Of a DNA stretch of 64,000 nt, positions 1-12,924 are shown piece by piece (position 1 is the first letter of the stretch; each line of letters starts with the position of its first letter). The DNA is from Diprion similis. Taxonomy: Eukaryota > Arthropoda > Insecta > Hymenoptera > Diprionidae. Below the pieces are notes generated by a model. The model searched no databases, was not told the DNA's origin, and worked only from the letters and a program-made list of their open reading frames with translations. The position numbers were made by a program, and so were the translations under genes. The stretch is from positions 17,121,501 to 17,185,500 of the forward strand of contig NC_060114.1 in assembly GCF_021155765.1 (NCBI RefSeq), in the 5' to 3' direction.

Positions 1-158
1 TTTTGCTCCGTTCATGGGGCGTCATTCTGTTGAAAATGATGGCTCACTGTTGATTCAGTTCAGTGTCGCTTCGCTTAATTGTTTATTCCTGATATTCACA
101 ATTGGTCTAAGTTCACAGTCGGTATTTTTTTTTTTGTTATTTTTAAAGGGGTTAGGAA

Positions 159-183
159 CTTAGACCATTCTGTATGGTCTAAG
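159..183. repeat. perfect short inverted repeat
   Basis: Ten-base perfect arms CTTAGACCAT / ATGGTCTAAG are separated by five bases. A further partial copy of the arm (TTGGTCTAAG) lies about 55 bases upstream near position 102. This suggests the remains of a foldback element rather than a chance palindrome. Function is unknown. Confidence 0.5.
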
Positions 184-428
184 GTTCGGAATCTACATTT
201 AAAATATAAATTATATGTCACATGGTCAATTCCAATCAAGAAGGAAGTGAAGGTGTTGAATTCGACGAAACACGTCAATCTTGGATAACAGAGGCGCCGA
301 TTAGCTAGAATCATTCAGAAATTTCGGATTATTGGTAATTGGCAGTAATTGCATTGATTAACCATGCACAATCCTGCAACCGTAAAGGATCATCTACAAT
401 TAGGCTATCTATCATGTAACTTTATATA

Positions 429-760
429 ACGCGAGTATTTTTCACGCGGTTTTTCTTAGGTGTTTTCGGTACACAAAGTACCCGTTTCTACGCCGGTCGA
501 GTGAGTCTGCGAATTGCGCATGCGCGGAGTACTGAAACGACCGCTTTTGACGCCTAGGAGTCAAAGTTGGTCATTTCTGTACGGCTCTCAGGCTGTGTCA
601 GGCGCTGACGCGACAAACGCAGCGAACTGATCTCACATTTCGCGACCCTAACCTCAATTTGGTGCTGCGCGAAAAACCGCGTAACATACTCTTGTTATAT
701 AAAGTATCGTGTATAACATGGAGGCAACGGTCTTTGCCTCCTTGTTATACAATGTACCAT
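429..760. repeat. diverged dispersed repeat, copy 1
   Basis: This segment aligns co-linearly with 13383-13670. Shared landmarks in the same order are the ACGCG start, a CGGTCG-GTGA-TCTGCGA block, GCGCATGC, a TAGGAGT-AAA-TGGTC block, CCT-AATTT-GTGC, and a CCTTGTTA-ACAAT end. Identity looks moderate, with small indels. No open frame is shared between the copies, so this is probably an old non-coding transposon family. It contains the inverted repeat at 711-750. Confidence 0.55.
711..750. repeat. 16-bp-arm inverted repeat
   Basis: Arms 711-726 and 735-750 are reverse complements with a single mismatch (GTATAACATGGAGGCA against GTATAACAAGGAGGCA), around an eight-base loop. It forms the 3' part of the dispersed repeat at 429-760. 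It could be a terminal hairpin of that element. Confidence 0.6.
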
Positions 761-778
761 TTCACATTTTCACATTGT

Positions 779-844
779 CCACCGTCCAATCACTCTGATT
801 GGTTGACCAAGCTTTGCAAGCCAATCAGAATGCTTGGATGGTGG
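779..844. repeat. 24-bp-arm inverted repeat
   Basis: Arms 779-802 and 821-844 are reverse complements with three mismatches (the shared core is TCTGATTGG), around an 18-base loop. It lies just downstream of another hairpin, which suggests one compound foldback element across roughly 430-850. Confidence 0.6.
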
Positions 845-1746
845 GAAATTGAGGATGTCAAAAGTTACATAATAGATAGCCGGGTCCCTAACGCCTGAAA
901 GGTAGCGCTGATCGTACCAAGGGCGTAAAATTATCGTACCCAAGCCGAAATTATCGTGTATTTCGAAATATTAAAAAAAAAAAAAGATATCTCGCAGAAA
1001 GAATGATTAATTTCATATTATCGTGAACACATATAGCACCCAACACTAAATTCTATTAAATTTCATCATTACAATATACTTATATATGTATACCTATATG
1101 TCGAGGATGACGAAAGAGCAGAGTTACCGTGGTGGGCTTTTATTATTTCAAAGGGTAGCTTTTTTTAAAAAGAGGAATGAAGATTTAGTCAATAAGCAAA
1201 TCTTGAATTAAATTGACGTACCCAAGAAATATTGTAAATTGAATCTCCTTTTGAAAAGTTCTGTTAATTAAAGTTTAGTTTTTTTTTTTTCCTTCTTCCG
1301 CACAGTCATGAGTTCATAGTTCTCATTCTGTTAAATAAACGGTGGTTTATAATGTGTTCCACACGCCCAACACGAAGCTCGCGAGTGTTATTTGGCCATT
1401 CTCCGATGAATAAAAATGCTAAACTGAATGAAAAGCAGATTAAGACCCGGTAGGAGCCATAGATAGTCGTAAATAATAAAATAAAAAACGAAATGTGCCC
1501 GAAAACGAAGAAATAAGGTGAATAAAAGGCAAAAAGTGGACGGATGAGATTAAATAATTTCAACGCGCACCTCAGTGGTGACTCCAGAAAGTTTAAAAAT
1601 GGTGAAATACATCCAGAATGAAGTGGGAAAAAACTTCGGTCACCAATTTTCTACAAATGTTTGACAGTTTTCGACTACTGCGAAGTTTTTTACATGATTG
1701 TCGAGTCTGCGAAAAAGACGTGTTGGCGGTAACATTATTTTCTTAA

Positions 1747-1941
1747 ACTCGGTCTACAATCGACGCATACGTTCCCGTTTCAGTTCCCGTACAAAGTTGA
1801 AATATACGGAATTTCTAGTAACGAGTGCGCTGCGTGCGCATTTCATTGTAGACGGTCACGGTAGACGGTACTATAGGTTTCGTATAGCTCAACTTCCACG
1901 GGAACGAGAACGGGAATGTATGTGTTCATTGTAGACCGAGC
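1747..1941. mobile_element. MITE-like foldback element (about 195 bp)
   Basis: The left arm (about 1747-1822) and the right arm (about 1866-1941) are long imperfect reverse complements. Both ends begin with the same terminal sequence CTCGGTCTACAAT. Inside the arms the matching blocks include TTCCCGTT, GTTCCCGT and AGTTGA. There is no coding capacity. This is the shape of a miniature inverted-repeat transposable element. I could not define a clean target-site duplication, so the superfamily is unassigned. Confidence 0.6.
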
Positions 1942-2276
1942 TTTAGTTTCAATTCTACCTGTATTCAATGACATTGTAATTTCATTACAAGGCTGTCTAT
2001 TTTTGAAGATAAGTTGCGATAAAAGTAATTAAAATTATTATAAATATGGTTTTTATAATAATTTCATTTAAATAAAAGTATATAGTTCGATTATCGGAAT
2101 AAACTGGTTTTCCGAGCACTTATGTCCCCCAATTAGTTCGGATAATCGACGTTCTACCGTATTTTATTCGATCGAAAGTCTTTGGAGAATTCAAATTTAC
2201 GCCTAAGCCCGCGTGCTAAGGCAATTCGGTAAGCATCCATGTATATCGCAGTGTATCTCTTCGGCATACATAAGCT

Positions 2277-2325
2277 ACTAACCTAACCTAACCTAACCTA
2301 GCTTAACTCTAACTAACCTAACCTC
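2277..2325. repeat. interstitial telomere-like (CCTAA)n array
   Basis: Four or so tandem CCTAA units are followed by degenerate units (AACTAACCTAACCTC). CCTAA is the C-strand form of TTAGG, the ancestral insect telomere repeat. The array is short and internal, so it is an interstitial remnant and not a chromosome end. Confidence 0.7.
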
Positions 2326-2535
2326 TGGTTCAAGTGGCGCATAATAACAATTGCAATCCACACACCAGAGACCGTTTAAAAGGGTCAGTACAGCACCATG
2401 TACGCCGTTTCGTACGTACGTTGTGTTGCATGTAAATCAAGTATTTAGGTGTTAAAAAAATCGAATAAAATTAAATATAGCAACAAAGTGAAGCAGTTGA
2501 TTACATACACGTTGAACAGTAACTTATTAAGTAAA

Positions 2536-5528
2536 ATGACAATCGTCAGCTTATTGAAACGACTACCAGAAGTGAACAGATTTCATGGGATTAGGGTAAG
2601 TGTGATTTTTTCTTTGTCATTATTGTTAGAAATTGCATTATTCCTGTTTGTACTTCATTGAACGAACGTGATTGAACACTCATAGCGCATTCATAGTTTT
2701 ACGTTCACTATTATTCACGTTGCTCAATAATCGTGACCTCAGGGTAATGTCTAGTGGTTAAAAATAACAAGCCAAGGTTAGCGTATTCTAACTTTTTTCA
2801 CTTCTAATTCACACACCACGCACTTTATGTTGACAAATTATTTTCGCACCTCTTAGCGCTCTTATAAATTACCAAAAAATCATCCTGTTCACTGTTCCAA
2901 TTCTACATCTCAAATGAGGTTCAGAAAGCTCCGCTGAATAATTTCTTTTACAGTCAGATACCTGATCGATGCCTAGAAGAAATTTCTTATGAGCTATTCA
3001 TTCAAGCGTAATGCTGTAGCTGAAATACCACAGAGAGTTTGGTTTTCTGATTAAAACAGTTTCTTATGCAACGAAAATTTCTCACGATAATTTGAATTGC
3101 TTCTCATATGTAATGTGCGTATTTTTTAAATCGCTAGGTATCAGTATATAGATAAGTTTTTTGGATATCAAAGATTCATTTAATCAAGAAAAGCTATCCA
3201 AGTCTGAAGTCGCTGATCATTTAATATTCTAATCATACTGTTATCTGCAAATCATACATAATCAGTTGGAATCAGTCGAAAAGATCTAGGTTTGCATGGT
3301 TGCCATGTTAAATTGTGCAATAAGTTGAAATTAAAAAGTACGTCTTGACGTCTTCAATTTTTTCAACCATCTACCTTTAATCTTTCAGCATTTAAGTACA
3401 AAGCCAAAGTTTGGTCTACTCTTTGACATTGATGGGGTCATAGTTCGCGGTAAAACGGTTCTGCCTCCCGTGCCAAAAGCCTTTGACCGTCTAAGAGATT
3501 CAGATGGCAAATTCCGAGTGCCGACGGTATTTGTTACAAACAGCGGGAACGCACTGCGCAGTCAGAAAGCGAAAGACTTGTCCAAATGGATTGGTTACCA
3601 AGTGAAAGAGGAGCAGGTGGTGATGGCACACTCGCCGTTGCAGATGTTTAAACAATTTCATGAAAAACAATTTTTAATATCAGGTCAAGGTCCAGTCAAA
3701 GATATAGCCAATGAACTAGGATTCAAGAAAACAGTAACGATCGACGAGCTTGCCAAGAACTTTCCTTCGCTAGATTACGTAGACTTGTCCAAAAGAAATC
3801 CACGCTGCGGTCCGATAGATCCAGACTTTCCGAGAATAGAGGGTATCGTCATGTTCGGAGAGCCTAAGGCTTGGGAAACTTCTTTACAATTGATGGTAGA
3901 CCTTTTGCTGACCGACGGAATGCCCGTTGCTTCACCTCCGGCCGTTCCTCATCCACATATCCCAATACTGGCCTGCAATATGGATCTTCTGTGGGTGGCG
4001 GAGGCTCCGATACCGAGATACGGTCACGGTGCCTTTTTATTATGTCTTGAAAATCTGTACAAAAAAGTTACCGGTAAAAATATGGTCTATACCGCGCTAG
4101 TTGGCAAGCCGAGCGAAGTAACTTACCACCACGCCAATCGCATGATACTAAATCATGCCAAAAGTATCGGAATCAATCACAACATTGAAACGATATACGC
4201 CGTCGGGTGAGTCAGCTTCTTGTTCCTATATCCGTCTATTTTCAAAAACCCATTATTAAATGCTTGAAGGTGGATGAGAGTTGTTTTTAAAAACGAGGTT
4301 TAAATTAATAACGTTGTCGTGACGAAACGTTGGGAAAAAAGTCATTATTTTCTTAATTTTACGAGATTTAAGGAACTAAGATTTCGAAATATGAGTGCGT
4401 TTTGTTTAATTACGGTTTACTGAATATCAAACAATTCCAAAATCCGAAATAACGTTACTAACTTCGATATGTTTTTCAAAAACATCCCAAGTTGGATAGT
4501 CTGTTGCGTCATTTGTTGCTTCTGATGAAATTGATTGCGCAAGACAACAACGCGATGTTTCTCTATTATCTATTTCAATGTCAAAGGTTTCTGTCGAACC
4601 ATTAGCCACTGGGTGGAGTAAGGAGTCTTGTTTATTTTTACTCGAGCATACAGAATGATTGCTAAAATAGAATCACCGCAAGGTTCTTTCATCCGTGTTA
4701 TCTTATCAGGATAATAAAAACATATCCAGGTTTATTTACCATACAAAACTGACCATAGTCAATAATAATCGACCTTTGAGAATAGGAAACTGCAGCTTAT
4801 CTAGAGAGTAGAATCATTTCGAGTGGTTCAAGTATCAATATCTTTACAGCTGTTCGAAGGTCGCCTGTTTTTCTATACGTTCAAAACAAAGCATGTTTTC
4901 TTCATTTGCAAATGAAACTCTGACCGGGCAAACTATCCGCTTCATATATCTTTGCCACGCGTTGTATGTATAATAATTACAATTCATAACTGTTTAATAT
5001 TTTTCTCTAATCAAACTATCGTATTAATCATCAAACCATCGAGATAACAATACCGCACCACTTCAAATAGACACTCATTAAAGATTGTCTGAGGAAATAA
5101 AGATATTCTCAAATGCATGTACAGGTTTTGGATAATTCGTTAAAATTTAGGGGGAAAAAATAATTCCAACATTAATAATGATAATAATAACGCAGTGATT
5201 TTCACTTTTTTACAGCGACAACATAAACACGGATGTTTTTGGGGCGAATTTATACGACAAGTACCTGGCTCGTTATGCAAATGGAAAAGGCAGTAAGTCG
5301 CGTAGCATGGAGAAGCTGATAGGCAACAACGGTCTGAAGCGTTGTGCTAAAGCTTGTATAAGTATTCTTGTCGAAACCGGAGTACACAAACGAGATTCCG
5401 AGTTTATATCCGAACACAGTCCCAGAGATTTTTTACCGGTCGAAGATGCGCTGTGCAAACCTGCGTTCATAGTTAACGACGTAGAGTGCGCGATCGACTT
5501 GGCCTTCAAAGAAGAAAAGTTTGATTGA
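2536..5528 (+). CDS. HDHD5: HAD-superfamily hydrolase HDHD5 (CECR5-like), mitochondrial
   Basis: Three coding exons: 2536-2595, 3389-4206 and 5216-5528. All junctions are GT/AG and the phases close to a 396-residue protein, the usual length of this family. The first 27 residues are basic, with RHLSTK near their end, which looks like a mitochondrial presequence. HAD motif I is FDIDGVIV with Asp33 and Asp35; motif II is VFVTNSG; the C-terminal acidic motif is GDNINTD at about 293-299, its first Gly split across the last intron. The fold belongs to the type IIA HAD phosphatases, but the physiological substrate of HDHD5 is not known to me. The ATG at 2536 was chosen because the frame upstream offers only a GTG at 2449. 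The 3' UTR end is unclear; several A-rich hexamer candidates lie at 5.8-6.3 kb. Confidence 0.93.
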
Positions 5529-7715
5529 TCTGGTGGTTAAAATTTTAGCGTCTAATTTCCAGAGACTTTGCAAATTTCGACGGAGAAAATTTTGCCTGCG
5601 ATCCAACGGAGTGCACAATTACGATTTTGGTAGTAACCGGAATTTAGGATTTGAAATGTTGCATGATTCTTTGATACGAATCAATTGAGTCATGTAAATA
5701 CTGTCATAAATATTAGGTGCGAGGCACGAAGCTTCAATATGCATGGCATTCGCATTGTTGGCAATACTATCTAAAAATTACTGGAATAACATTCAAATTA
5801 GAGATAGAAATTATTGTTCAAATCATTGTTTACTTGGAAGCCTTGTTTTAACATAAAATATGTCTAAGACAGTTTTATTTTGGCCAGACTTTTTCATCAG
5901 TTTATGCTAGATTCGCAAGGATCTTACGTTATGTGCGAAATCAACCCTAATTTGTTACTCATTTTTTTTTCTCAAATTTCAGGTCTATCGAATGCATGCA
6001 TAACTTGTATCGGCGTTATGTTATATATAAATGTTATACGTACACTTGTACAATGTGTACATAAATGAAACTTAGTCAAAGCATAATAGTACGTTCCTAG
6101 ATTTAATTTTAGTAAAGAATTTTGATATGATAAATTGGAGTAAAAGCGAGCGACGGTTTACAAATTAAACATTATGCGAGACAAAGAGGATTAATTAATA
6201 GCCATTAGCCATATAATAATAGTTTCGTGATTATTTATTGTGATTAACAAGCAATATTTTATGGCCATTAAAATAAAAAAGATCGTTATAATTTTATTCT
6301 AAGATAAATATAAAGAGCAGAAAATCACCTGCTCGAACGACGACTCGGAAATAATGACAACAAACTGTAAAGTCTCCGTGCGAGAATAATAATTTTGATC
6401 AAAGTGTAAAGTCCATATGTTATTACAAACATTATTCAAAATTTTACTAAATCCTAAATTTATACATATAAATTATGAATGAACTGAAATGCTAATGAGA
6501 GGGTAACTCTGCTCGTATATCGATGTAAGACTGACCAAAGCTGAATTAAACGACTTCGTAATGTCGATATGTGTGCTATAATAATGTTGGCTGTTTATAC
6601 ATTAATAATAATGATGATGATGATGATGATGATAATGATAATGTTAGTGGTAGTAATATGAATAATAATAAAAAAGTTACGATCAAACTAAAGCGGTAGG
6701 GTAAAATCGATATGACAGCACGCCTGTGTTGTTCGTAGAAAAATATTTAGCTGGATATGTTTTGTAGTCTGAAGAATGAAAAATAATAATAAGAATACAG
6801 AAACGAATGAATCTTAAGAAAACAAATAAGAAACGATAAAAACTTATCATTAAAAGATATATTCAAGCATAATTTGAAAACCTAACTAGATTAGCAATTT
6901 TAATCATGAAATACAAATTGAAATATGATCTGTGAATACTTTTTAAATATCAAAAAAGAAAAATTGCATAAAATCCTTCAACTTTTAACGTTACATTGTT
7001 GAGGTGGTAAAAATATGATAATTTAATACTCAGATAAATATCAGTGCTCGGTAGGATATAAAATTGATAAATCCTAAATAATAGTCAATTAGTTAACAAT
7101 AATTAACAATTTTTCCACTTACAAAATGAAAAATAGTCTGGCATCAAACGGATACAGCATTGTGTTTAAAGTTCAAATATTAAAGTATCGTCGTTCCATA
7201 ATATATACATATATTTCAATCGTCGGCATAGGACGGAATTAAAACAGAAGTATTCTCATATTTCATATACTATACGTTTCTCCAAAACGTTTGTACATAT
7301 GTACGTTCAAGTACTTCAATATAGATATACATTATAGGTATACACGAAGTTGATGCAATTTTATTATTATTTACATTAAATATACCGAAATAAAATGTGT
7401 ATGAATATTCATCGCGTATTTGCAAATTTGAGAATAATTGTAAAATTGTAAAAAAAAACAAAAAAAAAAAAAAAAAATCATGCAACTCATTAGATTGCAG
7501 AAATTATTGTATATTATCATGTGCGTTAAATAATAAATATTCCAAAACTTATTAATGATTCACTATAGTGTACAAATTTTAATTAGTATAAAGAACCTTT
7601 TTTATTTTATTCTTTGTTCTATTTTGCTAGGAATTATTAAATCTCTGGGCTGGGAAGGTTTGATTTTTTTTTAACAAAATCCATTTATGTATGTTTTTTA
7701 ATTCTAGACTTTGTG

Positions 7716-7744
7716 GGGAGGGGGGGGGGGGAGGGGGGAGGGGG
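7716..7744 (+). repeat. G-rich tract, possible G-quadruplex
   Basis: Several runs of G, the longest 12 or so, are interrupted by single A residues. It is isolated in AT-rich DNA. Sequence alone cannot show whether it folds. Confidence 0.6.
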
Positions 7745-8969
7745 ATAAATTAGATTAGTATTCGATAGATATATAACGAGGGTTGAATTTATTTCCACGT
7801 AAAATATTACAATGATATTTTATATTTCCTTAAATTTCTTATTTCTTGCGGTAAACTTGTGGACCATAATTAATCTTAAACTAATAATTATCGTTGGAAT
7901 ACCAGAAATATATTAAATTATGCTTGAGCTTCGTAGATTGAAGCGTTAATTACAAATTACGATGACCATTACTTCCTAAAAATCTTACACATGATCATAG
8001 AAAACGTCACACACAACCTTTTGCGCACATTATAATCGTTAACACTAGCCTAATAATATTTACAGTACGGTTACTTTATTTTTGAAAATTTTCTGAAATT
8101 ATCTTAGAATCCATTCTTTATCACACCTCTCTATTTTTCAAATTTCTTTTATTCTTATCATTTAAGGTACTCGTTATTTTATGTTTCATTAATAACAATC
8201 ATGATCGATTAGTCAAAATTACTCGACCACTTTTTACTTATTGTTAATAGCTCTCAACGATATACTTGCTGAGACAAGGTCCAAGAATTAAGTCGTATAA
8301 ATTTGAAAATTCGTAACATTTTTGTCTGAAGAAAGAAATGAAAAAAAAAAAAAAAAAAAAAAAATATAACGCAATTCAAAAGCCAAAATTCATTTATTAT
8401 ACAATTATACAGCAGCATCAATTGCCTATAATTAATACTCTCATTTTTATTTTTGTATATTGTTACCGACCTGGACAATTATTGCAAGCTTAATTACACA
8501 CGCACGCGTCCGCAAAAAAATTTCACAAAATTTATTTGCAAATTCTCACATTTAGCTGACTTAATCGTTGCAATATTTTCTTTCATTAAAATAGTAATAA
8601 AAATGAATTATTGCTTCGCTGCCCGTAGATTCAGAACGACGTGCTTTACAATATAATCCCTGGCTTAGATGTTACAGCATTTCGTAATATAACGAGCTTT
8701 AAGCGGACAATAATTTGCTGTACGTTTAAATATTATTCATAATTGTACTGGTTGATATAAATTAGAAACATAAATAAAAAATGATTAGACCAGAAAATAT
8801 ACACATAATATTCATACGTACGTCCATAAAATGAAAACTTCGCATGTTTTTTTTCTTTTTCAAATTTTACAAGGGTGCAAGTTGATCGTGCTTCATCAAA
8901 ATTGAAACAATTACGTAACTAACTGATGAGAGAAACGGAAAGACGTTACAAACGTAACTGTACTTAACG

Positions 8970-9013
<44 letters not shown>
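8970..9013. repeat. (AAT)n microsatellite
   Basis: About 14 perfect TAA/AAT units run in tandem. It is simple sequence with no coding frame. Confidence 0.9.
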
Positions 9014-9015
<2 letters not shown>

Positions 9016-10091
9016 TCGTAATACTATTAAGAATCATAATAATGGAGAAAATAAAAAATTTTCAGAAACAAAAATGATATAATCATTAAACAGGCAATAC
9101 AACTTGTAATCGCTAATTAGTATAAAACAATTTAACGCATAAGTAAATCTATATCAAACGGTTTAACTGGTACAAAATGTTTCGTTGCGTGTAAGATATT
9201 TGTCAAATGTCTGATATTTTATTGGGAAGGAGATATTGTGCGAAGATACAGAGTTAATTATCTGATATGAAAAACAAATATCCATGATTGTACCGTTTGA
9301 TGTCGTTTTACTTGCTTACACATATTCAACAAACGATAACTCACGATTCGTACTCAAAACATTTGAATCAAACTTTCTTATTAAATGTTTTGCATAACTT
9401 AAATAAAATTATTTTTATCACGCTCGTTACAACAACCACGACGACGATCTGAAAAATCTGAAGTACGTTAATTACGTAATTCTTCGCTGGTCATAATATC
9501 TTATTCTCAGCCTTATTACTTTGTTTTCATTTCAATTGTCATTAATCAAATTCTAATTTATTCATTTTCTTTTTTATTCTTGTGTGTAGTATTCTTTTTG
9601 CAATAGCCAATTGGCAATAGAATAATTTTTGCAAATCGTGACATCAAATTTCAGATAAAATAATTGCTCTTCCGCTTTTCATTCTATTATTTTATTCTCT
9701 CCAAGATATTTTCGAAGTTATTTTATTTCGATTGTTTACCATGCTTCTGGAGACTAAAAATAATTGGCTAAAAGTACGAATGACCTGTACGATAATGGAA
9801 ATTTGCTTCGAGAAGCGCAGCACAATCTTATAAAAACATTAGATTTCAAATAACTAGATGATAATTGTCTTTTAGTATTTTTTTTTCAGAGATCACTAGA
9901 TTCTTTATTTTCCTTTATCAGTAATTCATTTATTCTTTCTTTCGGTTCCACTCTGTTACCCACCTACTTTATCGTGAAGAACAGAGGGGGCTCCGTTGCC
10001 AGTTTTTGAACCTGGTTATGATTTATCGGACATAATTGAAAATTACGTCTCAATCGGAAGATAACAAACCGCGATCTGATTCAGATGCGGA

Positions 10092-12261
10092 TCAGACCTC
10101 TAAAAAATCTTTCAGCAAAGTCACACGCCGTTTCTCGGCTATGTCTTTCTGATTCTCAAGATCTCCGCGGTCTGTTGTTTCTGCGCGTTCAATTTTCCAG
10201 GATAGATTCTCTATCTCTGCCTCCAATTGCGCTTGCTGATACTCGAACTGCGTGAGAAAAAGCAAAGTTACAGAATGGAATAAAACGACTGACCTAAAAT
10301 TACTCTACCTTTTATAAGAGAAATAAAGATAATAAGACTGTTGGATTTTCCAAAAGAATAAAAGCTTCGACAGCTTCAGCGCGACACTTAATTTATCTGG
10401 CATACATATCAGAAATGAACGCTTAGACTTGATTTTGAAAGGACAAACGAAGAAGAACTTCTACGTTTACTTACCAGTACTTTGCGCGGTCCTGCCTCCA
10501 TGAAGTAGGCATATGGATATGTGTACTGGAGGGTATACCTACAGCGTGCCAAAAGAGAAGCAGCTTCGAACAAGTGTTGCCAATCGATCCATGTTCCGCT
10601 GGCATGCATTACTTTTTTGTGGATGCGAGATTTTATTGTTTCCAGCGTTTGTTCTTCGAGCTTTAGCGACTTGCTGTGATTTTCCCACTGTAATAAGAGA
10701 TTCGATCAATTAAAAACAAGCACTTTACACGATTGCACGCTCAGACGTAAAGCAAAACAATTTACCACAATCTTTTACCTGAGTAAAATGTTATATGATA
10801 AGTATTTGTTTACTCACTCTTTCATAATAATGGAGATATTTTTTCAGGGCTTCCCGAGCCTGTGCGTGGACACTTTCACGAGAAATATTGGGGTTTTCCT
10901 TATACCGTGAACATTCGTAGTATTCGCTGCCGTGTGCCTTCCAATCTCCGAGGCACATCCAGCAAAAATCGTGTTTGCAATTGTAACATTGCATATGATT
11001 GCACCCGCCATTTTTTTCTATGCAAATGTGGCACTTTGGACACTGAAATCAGTTACAAATGTGTTGATTTGCTTTTAAGGTTCACGAGTCACTTAAATAA
11101 GGGCACGCACAATATTTTTCCAACACGATCAGCCAGCATTTCGGTTCACTTACATCTTTGGTGTGAGCGCATATGTAATTTGCAGTCTCTGAGTCATCGG
11201 CACATTTAGTAAGCCATTTCTTTATCGTACCGCAGTCGGTTGGAGCATGATAATCCATTCCACACCTGAAGCTGGAAAAATTCAGACAAGGAAGATAAAC
11301 GAATTTGATATATTTTCCGCAAGTGATAAAATACCCAATTTACCGGAGAAAAAAAAAAACCATTTCCTTAAGTAATCAATAATTTCAGTTACCAAAATGG
11401 TGTTTTACACGAGGAACAGATGACTTTTTTAGCTCTCAATTCTTTGGAGCGTACGACTATCTGGCAATTTGGTCCTGGACAGAAACGAAGCTGCGGATGA
11501 GACTTGACGTAATCTCGGAAGACAAACTGCTGATATCTCTCTCTCATTGTCAGCTTGGTAAGGAGAGATAAGACAAAATCCTCTGGCACAAGTACTTCGC
11601 AGTCCTGAGCCATGCAACCAATTCCTAAAAAAAAAAGTGTAAGAATAATACGATAGTACGATCATATAAACGAGTATTAATAAAACTTGTCGTGTCGGTA
11701 ATGAAATAAGAGTATCTATGAATAGTTGACGAACGCACCCGTCGAAATCCCTTGTATAATTTGAACTTCGAAATGCATGCACCAGCAGTCCTTGCAGAAG
11801 GTATGGCCGCATGTTAGAGCGGCGAATCTTTCCAGGGACAAAGTATTGACACAAACCAAACACGTTGCAGTCCTTGCACCTCTGAGGACTATGCTGCTGT
11901 CCGGTTCATGGGAGGACTTGATTTTTGAAGTAACCAAAAGACCGGAAGCGTCGTTGCGATACTTGAGGATAATATCTTGGAGCGCCCATTCATGGGCATG
12001 CAACAATACTTTGGCTAGGGACGGCGTGATCTGTAATTTATTACTCAGTTCTTCGACATTTTCATTCAAAAGTCTCTCTACCTCTTCGACTTTGAGGCAC
12101 TCGTGAATCGCGTATTCCGGATCCTTTTTGTTGTGCTCTAAATCAATGTCGTTGTCCGCCTCGCTGCCCCATTGCGGATTGTTGTAATAATCCTCGTATC
12201 CTGTATCCCCGCAATCCGAATCCGTGTAATCCATGTCGCTCTCATATTCTTCGCCCGACAT
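10092..12261 (-). CDS. ari-2: ariadne-2 RBR E3 ubiquitin-protein ligase (ARIH2/TRIAD1 orthologue)
   Basis: Six coding exons, read downwards: 12261-11739, 11624-11393, 11271-11154, 11042-10818, 10687-10475 and 10247-10092. All are GT/AG and the phases close to 488 residues (human ARIH2 has 493). An acidic N-terminus comes first. RING1 starts at Cys134 (CLVC...CGHTFC). The IBR zinc ligands follow, including the [11 protein letters not shown] stretch. The Rcat domain begins [14 protein letters not shown], with Cys305 in the position of the catalytic cysteine of ARIH2, followed by CKHDFCWMC. The helical Ariadne domain ends the protein. It therefore looks catalytically intact. Family members take ubiquitin from UBE2L3-type E2s onto the catalytic Cys, and ARIH2 works with neddylated CUL5 ligases. 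The start is the ATG that immediately follows a CACAG acceptor. Confidence 0.96.
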
Positions 12262-12924
12262 CTGTGTGATATCGAGAATAAATATCACTGTATCGTCTGA
12301 TCTCAAAAATGCATTGGATATACAAAGCCAAGATGAATAAATGGAAAGCAGGTTAAGGTACCTTTTGATTATAATGCGCAAGTTTGACGAATGAATTTCA
12401 AGAGAAATATGATTGAGTAAAAATACTATTCAGAGAAAAAGTATGTTCTATACAGGAGATACAGGGGGGTGAATTTTTATAGGCGATCAATTTGGTTGTA
12501 CCGATGACTGTATAAATCGACGGAACAATCTCGATATTGTTCAAGCAGAATACATGATTGTTCTTTACTCGAATACACGGATGAATCGGGGTTATAAATA
12601 CGTTGAGAGAGTTGGAGTGAGAGAGAGAATGGAGACGAAAAAAAATGACGAAATTTTGTCAAGGCTCTGAGTCTACAGTGGGTGAATTGTGGAAACCGTT
12701 TCCTCCTTGCGTTCCTCATTATTGCAAGAATAGATAACATATTATTATTATTCATACTACGAGCGAAAACAGTGACGTTTCTGAAACCGTAGAACAACAA
12801 ACGAGGAAAATATACACGCAAACAATAGGAGTATGAAGATCCCAATTGTTTCCTGGGATTTCCAGTTTTCATTCGGGTGAAACTCGACCAATGGATTCTT
12901 GGTAATATTCGTCTGATCACGTAC

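Larger units (their letters stand above)
1..2535. other. non-coding region upstream of HDHD5
   Basis: I see no convincing gene here. Open frames are short, lack splice support and overlap on both strands. The stretch is a patchwork of diverged inverted and dispersed repeats (listed separately), short A and T tracts, and an interstitial telomere-like array. The last 200 bases or so before position 2536 presumably hold the HDHD5 promoter and leader, but no core promoter element stands out. Confidence 0.6.
5529..10091. other. AT-rich spacer between HDHD5 and ariadne-2
   Basis: It contains the 3' UTR of HDHD5 at its left end and, from the opposite side, that of ariadne-2; TTTATT hexamers near 9903 and 9930 are candidate minus-strand poly(A) signals. 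Otherwise I see only AT-rich sequence, long A and T tracts, a GATGAT run near 6610, a G-rich stretch at 7716-7744 and an AAT microsatellite at 8970-9013. No open frame shows codon structure or splice support. Confidence 0.6.

Noticed and set aside
10862-12106. Plus-strand frames of 109-115 codons
   Set aside because: They are shadows of the ariadne-2 exons on the minus strand.
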